Origin: Owenia fusiformis | Lineage: Eukaryota; Annelida; Polychaeta; Sabellida; Oweniidae | Direction: 5' to 3' | Assembly: GCA_903813345.2 (NCBI GenBank) | Contig: CAIIXF020000007.1 | Span: 4,469,730 to 4,533,729, forward strand | DNA length: 64,000 nt | In this document: in pieces, positions 25,501 to 33,435 of the stretch | Position numbering within the stretch: position 1 is the stretch's first letter | How the letters are laid out: each line of letters opens with the position of its first letter | Notes under the pieces: generated by a model | Database searches by the model: none | What the model was told of the DNA's origin: nothing | The model's input: only the letters and a program-made list of their open reading frames with translations | Made by a program: the position numbers and the translations under genes

Positions 25501-28212
25501 ATTGTTCATCAAAACAGAGACAAATGGTTTTCTCGGAATCGTAAGTTACGATCGTACGAAAAACGAACCCCAGGTCCCTAAATGAAAAATGTTTTAAACA
25601 CAGATTTATAAAAACATAGTAGTATTACAAATATTTAAATATATTTATATCAATCTCCAGGAGACCTATTTTGTAAGTTTTCTGACAAACAGCTTAATTT
25701 TTATGACTGGCTATCTTTTAGACAGTCCATCCCCTTTATTTTCGTCTACTACATCCAGTTATGCTTTGAAAGAAATGCTGCTCAAAAATTCAAAAAAGGA
25801 TGAAAATCAGGTCACATTTTTAAAAAAGCATGTTGATGGACTGGAGTTTTCTCAGTTCAATTGACATTCATGTTGTTTAATATACTTTTCTTCAGAAACT
25901 TCTGTAATATACATTTAATTACATTTCACACTCTTAATGTATTTAGTAAATTCAGTGATTTTAATTGCGATTTTTTCTTTCTGAATGTCGTATATGTATA
26001 CATATGATTTTTCTTTTACCTTTGATATGTTTATCTAGTCAAATAGTAATGTTTGTGATTTTCAATCTCTAAATCTATTATCTAAATTGCCAATTCCTTT
26101 CTTTGTGCCTTCTGTTATCCTATCATTTTCGTCACATTTGATTAACCGACCTGGGGGCTCCGCTTGACTTGCATCACTCTATCCACCTGCCCCTTCATGC
26201 ATTCTTATTATGTCAAAACCCCAAGTGGTGACATATTATTGTTATAGTTTCCAACTTTTTTTGTGGATGGTGTTTGTTGTTCAGAGTTCAGGGGTTGGCA
26301 TTCAGCGTTTGGAGTTCGTCATATATAACAAATGGCAGGTGGTGACATTTTGAATGTTAATGCTAGGGGTGGGACGGATAACCGAAATACCGAAAAACCG
26401 CGGTTCATAGCCTTCGGATCAGTTTTTGGATCACGGCCCTACTTTCGGATCAGCTTTTCGGATCGTTTTCGGATTAATATTTCATTTTTGATATTCCTAG
26501 TCCCTACCTTGTCTGTCTTGTCTGTTGCTAGCTCACTCGTTTACTAGATTCGTTTCGTATCCGCGTATTGTATCCCTCGGTAATCAATCATGTGGTCCCT
26601 GGTACTATATTCTTTAGTCGTGTATTCTAAATAATATGTATTGTTCATGAAATACTATAACATAAAATTCCATCTATAAAATATTGTTATAACGTGGCAT
26701 AATTGATACAAATCATGTCAATCAATACAAATCCTTAAAATGAATGAACCGAACCGAAAAAACCGAACCGACGGCTGATGATCCGAAAAACCGAACCGAA
26801 CCGAAACGAACTGTCCCATCCCTAGTTAATGTCTTGTTTAATACCTTCCGGGGACTTGTGAATTGTCAAACTTGATTAAATGTTATGTGTATTAACTGAA
26901 ATAAATAAGTATGATTAAAAATTAAATGATGTTAAAATGATTTCAATGAATATACATGTATTTTCTAGTAATATTCTGCTTTTTTGAAGCAAACTTAGCT
27001 GGGATGAACTGACAAGCCAAGTTTTACACACAGTGAAGAGACATGACTCAGCTGGCAAAACAGTATCCTTTACCTCATGCAAAGATGTTATGATGGTTAT
27101 GAAATCCATCACTCTGAGAATGTGTTTATTAGACAAATTAGCAAAGAATGAAGAAAACACACAATGTGACATTTAGCATAACATACATGTAGTTAGCAAA
27201 TGTAGCGGTTTATTCAAATTCCAGAGAGATACTTACCTTCTGTACTAGAACCCCTGTACCATGAAAGACATACACAGATTCACCTGTATTTTTGTTTTGT
27301 GCCCACATCTTGTCTGAATGCTATGTTTTCATAAAATAATATCCTTAATATATTATTCAGTTTTCCTCTATTGCCAACTTAGTAATAGCTCGAGGAGATA
27401 CAACAAGGTCATTTCCAGGTCACATGACCAGTATAAGTCAGAAGGTCAAGGCCACTTATTCTGCTGTAACTTGGAATCCATTCCCTGTTGACTTCTGGAT
27501 AGGTGAGACTGGCTGATTTATGTTTTTATATTCTGTTGAAACACTAATGTAGACATGTTTACTACTTGTTTTGACACTGCATTGCTCACCAAAATTGAAT
27601 TCATTTACAGCAAGGCATAACTCAATAGGAGCCAAAGATTCAGCATCGGTTACCATAGCATCTAACTATAGTAATGTGTTGGATGTTTTGGAGAGGACGG
27701 TTAGGAGATCACAACAAATGTATGATGCAGGGGCGTACCTACACTGGTACTGGAAACATGGCCTTGAAAAGGTAACTTGTGCAAACTGAAATTAAATATT
27801 TAAACAAAATTCAGAAAATATTTTTAGACCTATATACTGCCACCATAATAGAATTATTTCATAATATTAAAGGAAACAGAAAGGTGTAGATATCTTGAAT
27901 AGATAAAAAAGCAATAAATGTTTCATTATCTTGTCCAACAATTTTTGAGAGAAATAACATGGAATATCTTCATGACCAGAGAGACCATGTCCATGTTGCC
28001 AGCTTTTGCCAGGGGGGGGGGGTCACTTTCCAAAAACACTTGAAAAGTGCCAAAAATGGGGAAAACCCCAAACCCCCCTAGCTATTGATCCGGATAATAC
28101 ATGAATCATGACACATGTCCACAGTATTTTACTTTCATTTCAGGATGTGTTTGAAAGTTCCTTTGAGACAATAGAGACTGTTATAAAGAATTATAAAGAT
28201 GCTGTATCTTGA
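7538..28212 (+). CDS. TUBD1: Delta-tubulin, multi-exon
   Basis: Delta-tubulin works with epsilon-tubulin in forming or stabilising centriolar and basal-body triplet microtubules. Coding exons placed by splice signals and phase: 7538-7632, 10248-10343, 11125-11186, 12436-12514, 13188-13246, 22853-22994, 24202-24366, 25073-25168, 26990-27095, 27361-27502, 27611-27771, 28144-28212. The protein is about 423 aa against 453 in human. It starts with the tubulin N-terminus (MSNVVVQVGQCGNQLG), then NVDSEPKVV and NWALGYNG, and the GTP-binding SISGGTGSG motif is split by intron 5. Later landmarks are SIANLVIARGDTTRS and the tail ending KNYKDAVS. Divergence from alpha/beta tubulin and the RKEVERCDSFSG block point to delta. 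The 3' end of exon 9 (27095, donor ATG|GTTATG) is the least certain junction, and a short segment may be missing there. Intron 5 holds two other genes. Confidence 0.93.
8345..8430 (+). repeat. tRNA-Lys-like pseudogene or SINE head
   Basis: AGTTGGTAGGGCATTCAACT resembles a tRNA D-arm (A box), followed by CTTTTAA as in a lysine anticodon loop, then GGTATGAATCC as a degenerate B box and a run of eight T's like a Pol III terminator. The acceptor stem does not pair and the 5' seven bases are not recognisable, so it is not a functional tRNA. A tRNA-derived SINE fragment is the likeliest reading. Confidence 0.5.
8512..8765. repeat. Tandem duplication, about 146 bp period
   Basis: The phrase aagtactagagctgattaac followed by ttttgggtggccatcttg occurs twice, at about 8578 and 8724, with matching flanks. 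A short (tcgtga)n-like run precedes it (8465-8500). It lies in TUBD1 intron 1. Confidence 0.75.
8775..9491. mobile_element. 717 bp foldback element
   Basis: Two arms of about 300 bp read as near-perfect reverse complements (left tip aaaggaggagggaagttagt; right tip its complement), meeting near 9130. It is inserted in TUBD1 intron 1 at the edge of the second 146 bp repeat copy. No coding content; non-autonomous. Confidence 0.8.
11698..12295. mobile_element. 598 bp TTAA-flanked inverted-repeat element
   Basis: Arms of roughly 200 bp start AGGAACATTCCTTGCCAGAC and end with the complementary ...GGCAAGGAATACCCCT. TTAA lies immediately on both sides (11694-11697, 12296-12299), as expected for a TTAA-specific (piggyBac-type) insertion. 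It lies in TUBD1 intron 3; no transposase. Confidence 0.7.
14104..15564 (-). CDS. Orphan rhodopsin-like GPCR, intronless, with a repeat tail
   Basis: Uninterrupted 486-codon frame on the strand opposite TUBD1, inside its intron 5. Seven hydrophobic segments at about residues 52-75, 86-110, 126-150, 168-185, 208-235, 255-277 and 292-323 fit a class A GPCR. N67 in TM1, D94 in TM2 (LSVNDLLICCILLP), C123 before TM3 and C201 in the second extracellular loop match family positions. The DRY position reads NQF (147-149), TM4 lacks the usual Trp, and the NPxxY site in TM7 is not recognisable, so it is a divergent receptor; ligand unknown. The N-terminus has glycosylation sequons (NIS, NLT, NSS). Residues from about 375 on are a low-complexity Asn/Asp/Met/Thr repeat. 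The lack of introns suggests a retro-derived or lineage-expanded receptor. Confidence 0.85.
   Translation of the reverse strand: MIKPSKSYKEFLNMANISNKIMDNLTDESLISDNNSSTLSERQYLMFHRIGLSTFGILGILLGTTTNTFLLLAAIMDKQCRNQNQFITMLSVNDLLICCILLPLKAYFVMVNDPKSIPSDVLCKIYTILFDILDVSNDFILLMIVVNQFVFITKSMDVYRKVFRSRNITVAVILMHSLLIIGTITMRMREEQTFEHQFMDCMSKHTVLETAKIAVGLAILVCIVLIYVKIIKFVRYRQKKRNLRQNNPNLAIHLRYGLIVLFLMIFQLIPEILLLLRVKFNPLYWYIPPWAKVIEHTTQVLMAYMFVHKSECYNVAFNAFILCTTPKKLRRKIKRKKLYNIAVTETCARGDGPYMSNKRKKTIITQGTNIIGTINKFNIIDMIKKIDTTNMKNNTDMINKTDINDMKNNIDTTNMKNNTDMINKTDINDMKNNIDTTDMKNNTDMTNKTDINEIINNTDMINNISTNDMKNNTDTTEHAIFHKNTK
14119..14440. repeat. 72 bp coding minisatellite in the GPCR tail
   Basis: A 72 bp unit (24 codons, built from shorter 24 bp subunits, for example tgatgtcagtcttatttatc) is repeated about three times plus partial copies. 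On the minus strand it encodes the receptor's cytoplasmic tail repeat TDMINKTDINDMKNN... . Open frames on the plus strand here are by-products. Confidence 0.85.
17339..17966 (+). CDS. Secreted Arg/Cys-rich precursor with EF-hand tail (two exons)
   Basis: Exons 17339-17708 and 17905-17966 (donor AATG|GTAAGT, acceptor tttttcag) give a 143 aa protein. Residues 1-21 are a typical signal peptide (MKVAVIFLLLAVVATLQTSDA). The next about 48 residues are strongly basic (WRVRIRRVRLPRLGLRR) with six cysteines at 44, 48, 52, 58, 62 and 66 (C-x3-C-x3-C-x5-C-x3-C-x3-C). RKRRS at 70-74 is a furin-like site. The acidic remainder has two canonical 12-residue EF-hand loops (D90-E101, D121-E132). An acceptor (ttattccag) just upstream of the ATG and a possible leader exon ending AAAG|gtaggt at about 17089 suggest a spliced 5' UTR. 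It is nested in TUBD1 intron 5, same strand. Function is not known; precursor layout resembles mussel antimicrobial peptides. A calcium-binding secreted protein is the alternative. Confidence 0.85.
18040..18178. mobile_element. Foldback MITE in the likely 3' UTR of the secreted-precursor gene
   Basis: TGGGGCCATTAACAGAAGC at the left is mirrored by TTCTGTTAATGACCCCCA at the right, with further internal pairing (aattcgtaa against ttacgaatt). It sits between the stop codon at 17966 and the first AATAAA. Confidence 0.7.
18186..18191 (+). terminator. AATAAA poly(A) signal, secreted-precursor gene
   Basis: First AATAAA after the stop codon at 17966, about 220 bases downstream. If used, the foldback MITE is transcribed in the 3' UTR. 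Confidence 0.45.
19119..20501. repeat. Degenerate inverted-repeat element, about 1.4 kb
   Basis: Left segment 19119-19190 (with tatggctccgcc, attgctcaag, gccttctaaact) matches the reverse complement of 20418-20501. Between them are degenerate direct repeats that share gcaggggtc. It is probably an old non-autonomous element in TUBD1 intron 5. Confidence 0.45.
20576..20775 (+). pseudogene. Exon-like open fragment, unrecognised
   Basis: A good acceptor (tttttgctatttcag) at 20575 opens a 200-base frame (LGINFGNTNNLIS...) that ends in TAA and is followed at once by AATAAA. The frame also runs back without a stop to 20491. It resembles a terminal exon but lies in TUBD1 intron 5 beside an old repeat. 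I recognise no family and see no partner exon. It may be a captured gene fragment or chance. Confidence 0.25.
20924..22600. repeat. About 335 bp tandem repeat, four copies with an insert
   Basis: Unit starts containing ccgattcataagtagataat (or variants) occur at about 20924, 21256, 22073 and 22411. Shared internal phrases are aacaattggcggatcaac and aaacaagatgatgttaaaag. About 370 bp of different sequence interrupts the array at 21575-21960. The array is satellite-like, in TUBD1 intron 5. Confidence 0.85.
21574..21808 (-). pseudogene. Orphan terminal-exon-like open frame within the tandem repeat
   Basis: On the minus strand an acceptor (aaggaatttcag) precedes a 235-base stretch open for 77 codons and ending in TAA. 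It reads as ordinary protein (FRICASENSKYPTRAEIHHY; DGKYYIVTVQIDDLYGVRWD), not as low complexity. A stop lies just upstream of the acceptor in the same frame, which favours an exon. There is no ATG in the plausible start region and no sibling exon was found. The first about 45 bases recur degenerately at 21907-21952. Family not recognised; it may be a gene fragment carried by the repeat. Confidence 0.4.
22757..22831 (+). pseudogene. Decayed duplicate of TUBD1 exon 6
   Basis: About 110 bp upstream of exon 6, the stretch reads LIETLRDEYTLVFKLCCTVA, matching the exon's LSEILRDEYPLAYQLSCVVA. DNA identity is high in the core (ctgagagatgaatat is identical). The candidate acceptor upstream (cttccttag) would put the copy out of frame, owing to a length difference of 8 bases, and no donor follows. 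It is a relic of a tandem exon duplication. Confidence 0.75.
23581..23594. promoter_or_regulatory. RFX X-box-like motif in TUBD1 intron 6
   Basis: GTTGCCATGGTAAC is a perfect 14 bp palindrome that fits the RFX X-box consensus (GTNRCC-AT-RGYAAC type). RFX factors drive ciliary genes, and delta-tubulin is a centriole/cilium gene. Intronic position makes function uncertain. Confidence 0.4.
25228..25400. repeat. One-armed relic of the 11698-12295 element family
   Basis: tatgacatcacttcct, the stretch around gatcaaattgaccat and gagagagaatggtctaacca parallel one arm of the TTAA element in intron 3. The second arm is missing. Confidence 0.55.
25454..25571. mobile_element. 118 bp foldback MITE
   Basis: Left tip GGGGTCCGTTTTT and right tip AAAAACGAACCCC are complementary, with internal atcgtaacttacgat against atcgtaagttacgat. 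TUBD1 intron 8. Confidence 0.7.
26364..26824. mobile_element. Non-autonomous hAT-type element, 461 bp
   Basis: Ends TAGGGGTGGGAC and GTCCCATCCCTA are inverted. Flanks gttaatgc (26356-26363) and gttaatgt (26825-26832) form an 8 bp target duplication with one mismatch, the hAT hallmark. Subterminal DNA is rich in ccgaa repeats. No transposase. TUBD1 intron 8. Confidence 0.8.
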
Positions 28213-28641
28213 CATAAAGACTTGAATGGGAGATAAATTGTTCATAGAGAACTTTAAATGAAGTCTGCACCCTGAGCTCCTTGGCTAGTACTCCCTCTGT
28301 CAAAGATCAATCATTTTGCATGTTGGTGTTCAGTAAAAGCGCACCACCTACAAACCTACATGTGGCTGTAGTACATGTATATGGAGTTTCCTTCAGAAGA
28401 CAAATCTGAGTTCTGCAAGAGACAAAGTGTACAAATTTTTGAAAAATATATACATTCTCTTTCAAGAGAAAAAGTATATCATACCCATTGTGAATCAAAA
28501 TAGGTGCAAGGTGCTTTCTGCTTTCTCCTTGTTCTCCAGGAGACAAGTATTCGAGTTTTTGTTTTTTTCATTCTAATTAAATAAGAGCAGTTTTAACATT
28601 GACACATTTTAGATAAATTGTTCAGTGTGAAAAACAAAATA

Positions 28642-28966
28642 CAGTACTCCCACTTATATTCGACACTTATATTTCGTGTTTTGTGCATTTTGAAATTTCG
28701 CGGCTATTATATTTCGCTAATTTGTAGTACATATTTACAGTTATAGCGATCTTTCTTCTAATTTATCTTTTTCAAAACTCGAAATGTCACGTTTTTTAGC
28801 TTTTATCACCCAGCAATAGATGAAAATATTGCAAACATCGAAACTCCTGGGAATTTTGCAAATTAGAACTGTTGGAATTTCGCTGCTATAATATTTAGCA
28901 AATTTTCCAAAACTAAATATAGTAATAGCGAAATAAAGTAGCATGCGAAAATTACTGGGAGTACAG
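28642..28966. mobile_element. 325 bp MITE
   Basis: Inverted tips CAGTACTCCCA and TGGGAGTACAG enclose AT-rich DNA with repeated ttcgc/gcgaa motifs. It lies downstream of TUBD1. Confidence 0.6.
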
Positions 28967-29319
28967 AAATTATGATGATTCACCTAAATGAAACTTTATT
29001 GTATCAAATGTTTACTCAGATATAAAAAATAAAATACTCAGATATAACTTTTAAAATTCTTTTAAAATAAATTATGTAAATGTACATGATGGATTGTGAT
29101 ATCTTCAGAATGGTTGGCAAATCCTTAATGCAGGCCTGTCAACTTGGGAACACCTAAAATTAGTGACTTACAAATGTCAACATATTTTGTTACGCAAAAA
29201 AACTGGTGTGACTTCAATTTCTTCAGCAAATGCGTGACAAATACACAAATTGCGGGAGAGTTGACAGGCCTGTTAATGGCAAAACTGAGCACCCAAATAA
29301 TGTATTGAATTTTTATCCA

Positions 29320-29396
29320 CAGTAAAACCTGTCTAAGTGGAACACCTTTGGTACCTCTAAAAAGAGTTTCACTTGTGAGGTGTTCCACTATCTAAC
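29320..29396. repeat. Truncated TAAAACCTG-type MITE
   Basis: Starts acagtaaaacctgtctaagt and folds back through aacacc...ggtgtt, but its right end is cut off where the next element begins. Related copies lie at 53870-53950 and 58137-58272. Confidence 0.6.
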
Positions 29397-29398
29397 CC

Positions 29399-30264
29399 TA
29401 AGCTTGTATTCGCGAATGCAAATAACAGCTACCAGCTATCGGGTTGATTGCAATTTTAGGGAAAACTCATTTAAACATGAATAGTACCTGTTGTGCTTCC
29501 CGTTAGCTACCATCTCATGTTTCACACTCGGTCGCTGACCTAAATAATGGGTTAATCTGCCTATTAAGCAGCATGTAACAATGACGTATGTTCTGTTTGC
29601 CAATTCGACCGCGTTGTTATTATAATTGATCCTTTCATTGGCATAAAAAGTCATGTGATCACTGTTCATTGACTGACAGATTGTTCGATTTAATCTATGA
29701 AAATTAATAGGTTGATCTGGTAGCCGCTATTTGCATTCGCGATTACAAGCTAAGCTAAAATTGTATTTTCGAATGCAACTAACACCTGAAAGCTACCAGA
29801 TTAACCTCCTATTTTATGGGCAACTCATTCAAATATGAATAGTACCTGCCACTATTCCATTCATATTTAAATGAATTGACAGCGCGTCAGAAGGATTTGC
29901 AAAGGGGGCGATTTTTGTATATGAATGGGTCGTGCGTGGATCTAGGGGCATGCCCCAGAAATTTTCAAATTTAGATCCTCTCTGGTGCATTCTGAACATA
30001 TAGAATTAAATATAATGAGAAATGAGATGTAAACTATGTCTATGTAAACTAGATAATAACATAGTATTATTTCTGTCATTATTACACTTTGACATTATTA
30101 GCTCTAGAGCTTACAATTTTAGACTCTATCTCAAATCTAGAAAATATGGGAAAGGGGGGGGGGTGGTCACCCCCAATGCCCTCCCCCTTCCAACGCCAAT
30201 GATTGGTCATAAAATATTAAGTCAATCCGGTAGCCATAGTTGCATTCGCGAATACAAGCTAAGT
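29399..30264. mobile_element. Two adjacent copies of one inverted-repeat element
   Basis: First copy 29399-29753, second 29753-30264. Each begins near aagcttgtattcgcgaatgc or a variant and ends with the complement (gcattcgcgaatacaagct), sharing an agctaccag subterminal motif. They abut head-to-tail with no spacer. No coding content. Confidence 0.6.
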
Positions 30265-30280
30265 TTTCCACTTCTAGACC

Positions 30281-30480
30281 TTGGGGCCTGCTGTGACCCC
30301 GGGTGACTCATGATTAGATAAGGTCATTCTTTGGTCAAAGGTCAATATCTTGGTATTTGACGTTTTAATGCATTTGGGGGCTGCTGTGACCCTTGGCAAC
30401 CCATGATTAGTTGACCCGAGGTCAAGCTCATTCCAATGTCAAAGGTCAATAACTAGGTATTTTAAGATCCTTGGGGCTAT
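30281..30480. repeat. Degenerate about 90-100 bp tandem repeat
   Basis: Phrases of the type ttggggcctgctgtgaccc, ctcatgattag, and ggtcaaaggtcaatat recur twice here and again, diverged, at about 40815-41000 in PTGES3 intron 1. This is a dispersed repeat family. Confidence 0.6.
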
Positions 30481-30740
30481 TTGTAGATTCAGAATAACTA
30501 AACCCCAATTAGGTCATATAGGTTGCAACATATTAAAATGAACTGTAGTATATTTTAATAATGAATTTACAGTTGTATCAAAAGAAGTGTATATTCTTTT
30601 TCTATTGTTTTTAAAGAATGGACACTTGGCAAGCTATCAAACACCAGTGTGACACAAAAGACAAATGACAGTTTTTTTGATAGTTTCCATCGCTTAAAAC
30701 AATATTCAAATGTACATGTACATTACAATATTTTAATGTG

Positions 30741-31589
30741 CACCCTATGCAGACAGAGCCTGTGGGAAATATTGGGTGCGGAGCAAATGAGCGGAGGGTG
30801 CGGAGCTAATGGTTATTTTTGAATTTAAATTTGGGATATTTCTGAAACTAAGCCGTTTTGGGACTTCAAATATACCAAGATATGTGTATTTGACACCAAA
30901 TATCAATACAATTGTGAAAATAGTAGCGCAATTCATTCTTTAGCGACGCAGTGTGCCTTAAACCTTTCCCAGACCTATATATTTTGAAATTATCCTTTTA
31001 ATACTGAGTCCCCAGCATTCATAAAAAATGGTGTTCAAGGTGCACTATCTATACAAATTATTTTTGCATCTTGGAAGCCAGGCAGTATCTGTGTGATTTT
31101 ATAAAAATTCGGAAATGTTCTTCAGATATGAGCCCCTCTAAATATTGGGTGCGGAGCAGCTCCATAAACGTAGCTCCGCACCCAATATTTAGAGGGGCTC
31201 TTATCTGAAGAACATTTCCGAATTTTTATAAAATCACACAGATACTGCCTGGCTTCCAAGATGCAGAAATAATTTGCATGGGTAGTGTATCTTGAACACC
31301 ATTTTTTATGAATGCTGGGGACGCAGTATTAAAAGGATAGTCTCAAAATATATAGGTCTGGGAAATGTTTAAGGCATACTGCGTCGCTATAAAATGAATT
31401 GCACTACTATTTTCACAATTTTATTGATATTTGGTGTCAAATACACATATCTTGGTATATTTGAAGTCCCAAAACGGCTTAGTTTCAGAAATATCCCAAT
31501 TTTAAATTCAAAAATGACCGTTAGCTCCGCACCCTCCGCTCATTTGCGCCGCACCCAATATTTCCCACAGGCTCTGTCTGCATAGGGTG
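30741..31589. mobile_element. 849 bp palindromic foldback element
   Basis: Two arms of about 420 bp are near-perfect reverse complements with a small centre near 31165. Tips are CACCCTATGCAGACAGAGCC and the complement ending GCATAGGGTG. ATGTG flanks both ends (30736-30740, 31590-31594), a likely 5 bp target duplication. Each arm contains the same 63-codon frame by symmetry. Strong hairpin if transcribed. Confidence 0.85.
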
Positions 31590-33052
31590 ATGTGTGTTGC
31601 AACCCTATCTAAACTTACTTTCAAATTAAACCCATGTTAATGTTTACACCTGGACTGTCACATACAGTGCACTGAAGCTGATCTAATCACTTTTATTTTA
31701 TACTCAATATGTAACACTTATCCTGATTCATGTGATTGGTCAATACACCTAAAATAGAACTACAGGAGTTCTCTTTGAAAGTTATAATATGTGAGTTTGA
31801 ATGTGAGTATACATTTCAACTATTAACCACTGTCGTCACAATTGCAACTTCTATTACCCTTGGGAACGTCTTCGCATTGTCACTGCCCATCCAAAACACA
31901 TGAAAATGAGGAAACACAAATGAGTTTGGTTAGGAGAGCCCAATTATCATCATAGGATTCTTAAAGCACCAGGGCTCACCAGGAATGTGATGAAGGAATG
32001 TGATGAATGGGACAAATTAATATTTGGTATTCATCAGCGTAGCATTATTTTTATGAGTAGTACACCTTTACGGTTGAGTTGAGTGAAGCGAAAAATGTAT
32101 ATTATTCACTCACTCTATAGTTGGTAATAACAAAAGAAATTAAATTTCACATAGAACACGGGCTGTTATAGGCACTGCACTGAAACTGAATTAAAGCCCA
32201 TACATCTACCAACTCAAATCTAGATGAACAATCAAGAAATCAAGTTTTCAAGATTAGATTATGGACCAATTACCTTTCATAAGAGTCAGTGTAGGGTTTA
32301 CATGGGTTAACGTTACATGAGTTCCGCTCCCTCCACCCCCCCCCCCATCACTTGCAACTGAGTGCAGAATCAATTGAGCTGAAACGCTATTGAAAGCATG
32401 CAAGTTATACATGTATAACAGCAAACATTGCCAGTGTTTTCGGGATTAAAACTTTTTAACCTGAATGTAATGCTGTAAGGCCAAAATATAATTATTGGGT
32501 TAACAATTTTCAGTTAACGATATACGGTTTCACACATGCATTTCAATCAATCCCTTGTATATGTAATGAATAATATTGCAGTGCTCTTTCCTCAAGAATT
32601 TCTTTATGTGAAGTTCAATCAATCAAAAATATTTATTTGGCCATTGGAATGCATGCGGATGTGGAACTAATGTAGATTTCTACTTTGGTTCAGCCTTTGT
32701 ACTAGTTTGCAACATCAACACGGTAAGTCATGGTCAGGTGACCTCAAAAAGTGTGCAAAAATAACATCATTTCAGAGGTTAACGGTCTCATCTTATCACT
32801 TATTAAATCTTATCTTGAGATAGTCTTGGAATGAGATAAATTAAATCATGTTGTGTGGGGAAATATCACCAGTCTCCTAGCCTTTCGTCCAGTGCCATCC
32901 GTACCTCCTGTGCCTTACCTCATGCAGTTGAAGGTATGCAACGAACGAAATGAATTTTGAGAATGAAATATCACAAGCTTTGTAATCAAAATAACAAAAA
33001 CAAGATATTTAGAGATTCTTAAATTGAGTTTTAGTACATAATAAGAGATTCC
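31590..33052. other. Intergenic stretch without a recognised gene
   Basis: Nothing firm was seen between the palindrome and the LTR element. One exon-shaped piece at 32879-32932 has splice-like edges but no supported partner (see rejected items). Confidence 0.5.
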
Positions 33053-33243
33053 TATAAGGATCTATAAAGTTCTATCAGAACTTCTCTAAATATCACGTAA
33101 AGACAAGATTAAGAATCTTCTTTATATCAAAACATTTACATGCTTTATTGACTTGAACTCAGAGTTGTACATTTTGGTAATCTCACATATACTAGTACTT
33201 TGAGACAAACAGTTTTGGTAGTAAGTTAGCATATATTATGACA
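33053..33243 (-). repeat. 3' LTR (191 bp)
   Basis: Direct repeat of 37484-37674 with no difference seen. It is the 3' LTR in the element's own orientation. Confidence 0.93.
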
Positions 33244-33350
33244 TCTCCCCTTAAGATTACAAAATGTATGTATATGTAAAAAAAGTCACTGAAGTATTTA
33301 TGAAGTTATTTCTAATATATAAAGTTATTTCTATGAACTTTCTTTTGGTA

Positions 33351-33434
33351 CTTTAGTATCACTTTAAATGTTTATGTACTTTAGTATCACTTTAAATGTT
33401 TATGTATTTTAGTATCACTTTAAATGTTTATGTC
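33351..33434. repeat. Three 28 bp tandem repeats beside the gag-pol stop
   Basis: ctttagtatcactttaaatg followed by tttatgta is repeated three times with one base change, directly downstream of the gag-pol stop codon in the element's 3' untranslated region. Confidence 0.9.
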
Positions 33435-33435
33435 C

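Noticed and set aside
25726-25810. Possible extra TUBD1 exon between exons 8 and 9 (SPSPLFSSTTSSYALKEMLL...)
   Set aside because: Acceptor and donor look usable and the frame fits exon 8, but it is 85 bases long and would throw exon 9 out of frame, whereas exon 8 joins exon 9 directly in phase. Its length would nearly restore the human protein size, so RNA evidence could revive it.
27237-27283. Minus-strand 47-base piece with strong splice sites on both sides (GESVYVFHGTG...)
   Set aside because: No neighbouring minus-strand exon was found in TUBD1 intron 9 or nearby, so a gene cannot be supported.
30745-31585. Two matching 63-codon frames, one on each strand
   Set aside because: They are the same sequence read from both arms of the palindrome, with no start context or family.
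32879-32932. Exon-like piece upstream of the LTR element (tctcctag acceptor, AAG|gtatgc donor)
   Set aside because: I first tried to join it to 37787-37866, but that region is better explained as the first exon of PTGES3. Isolated, with no recognisable protein; at most a 5' UTR exon.
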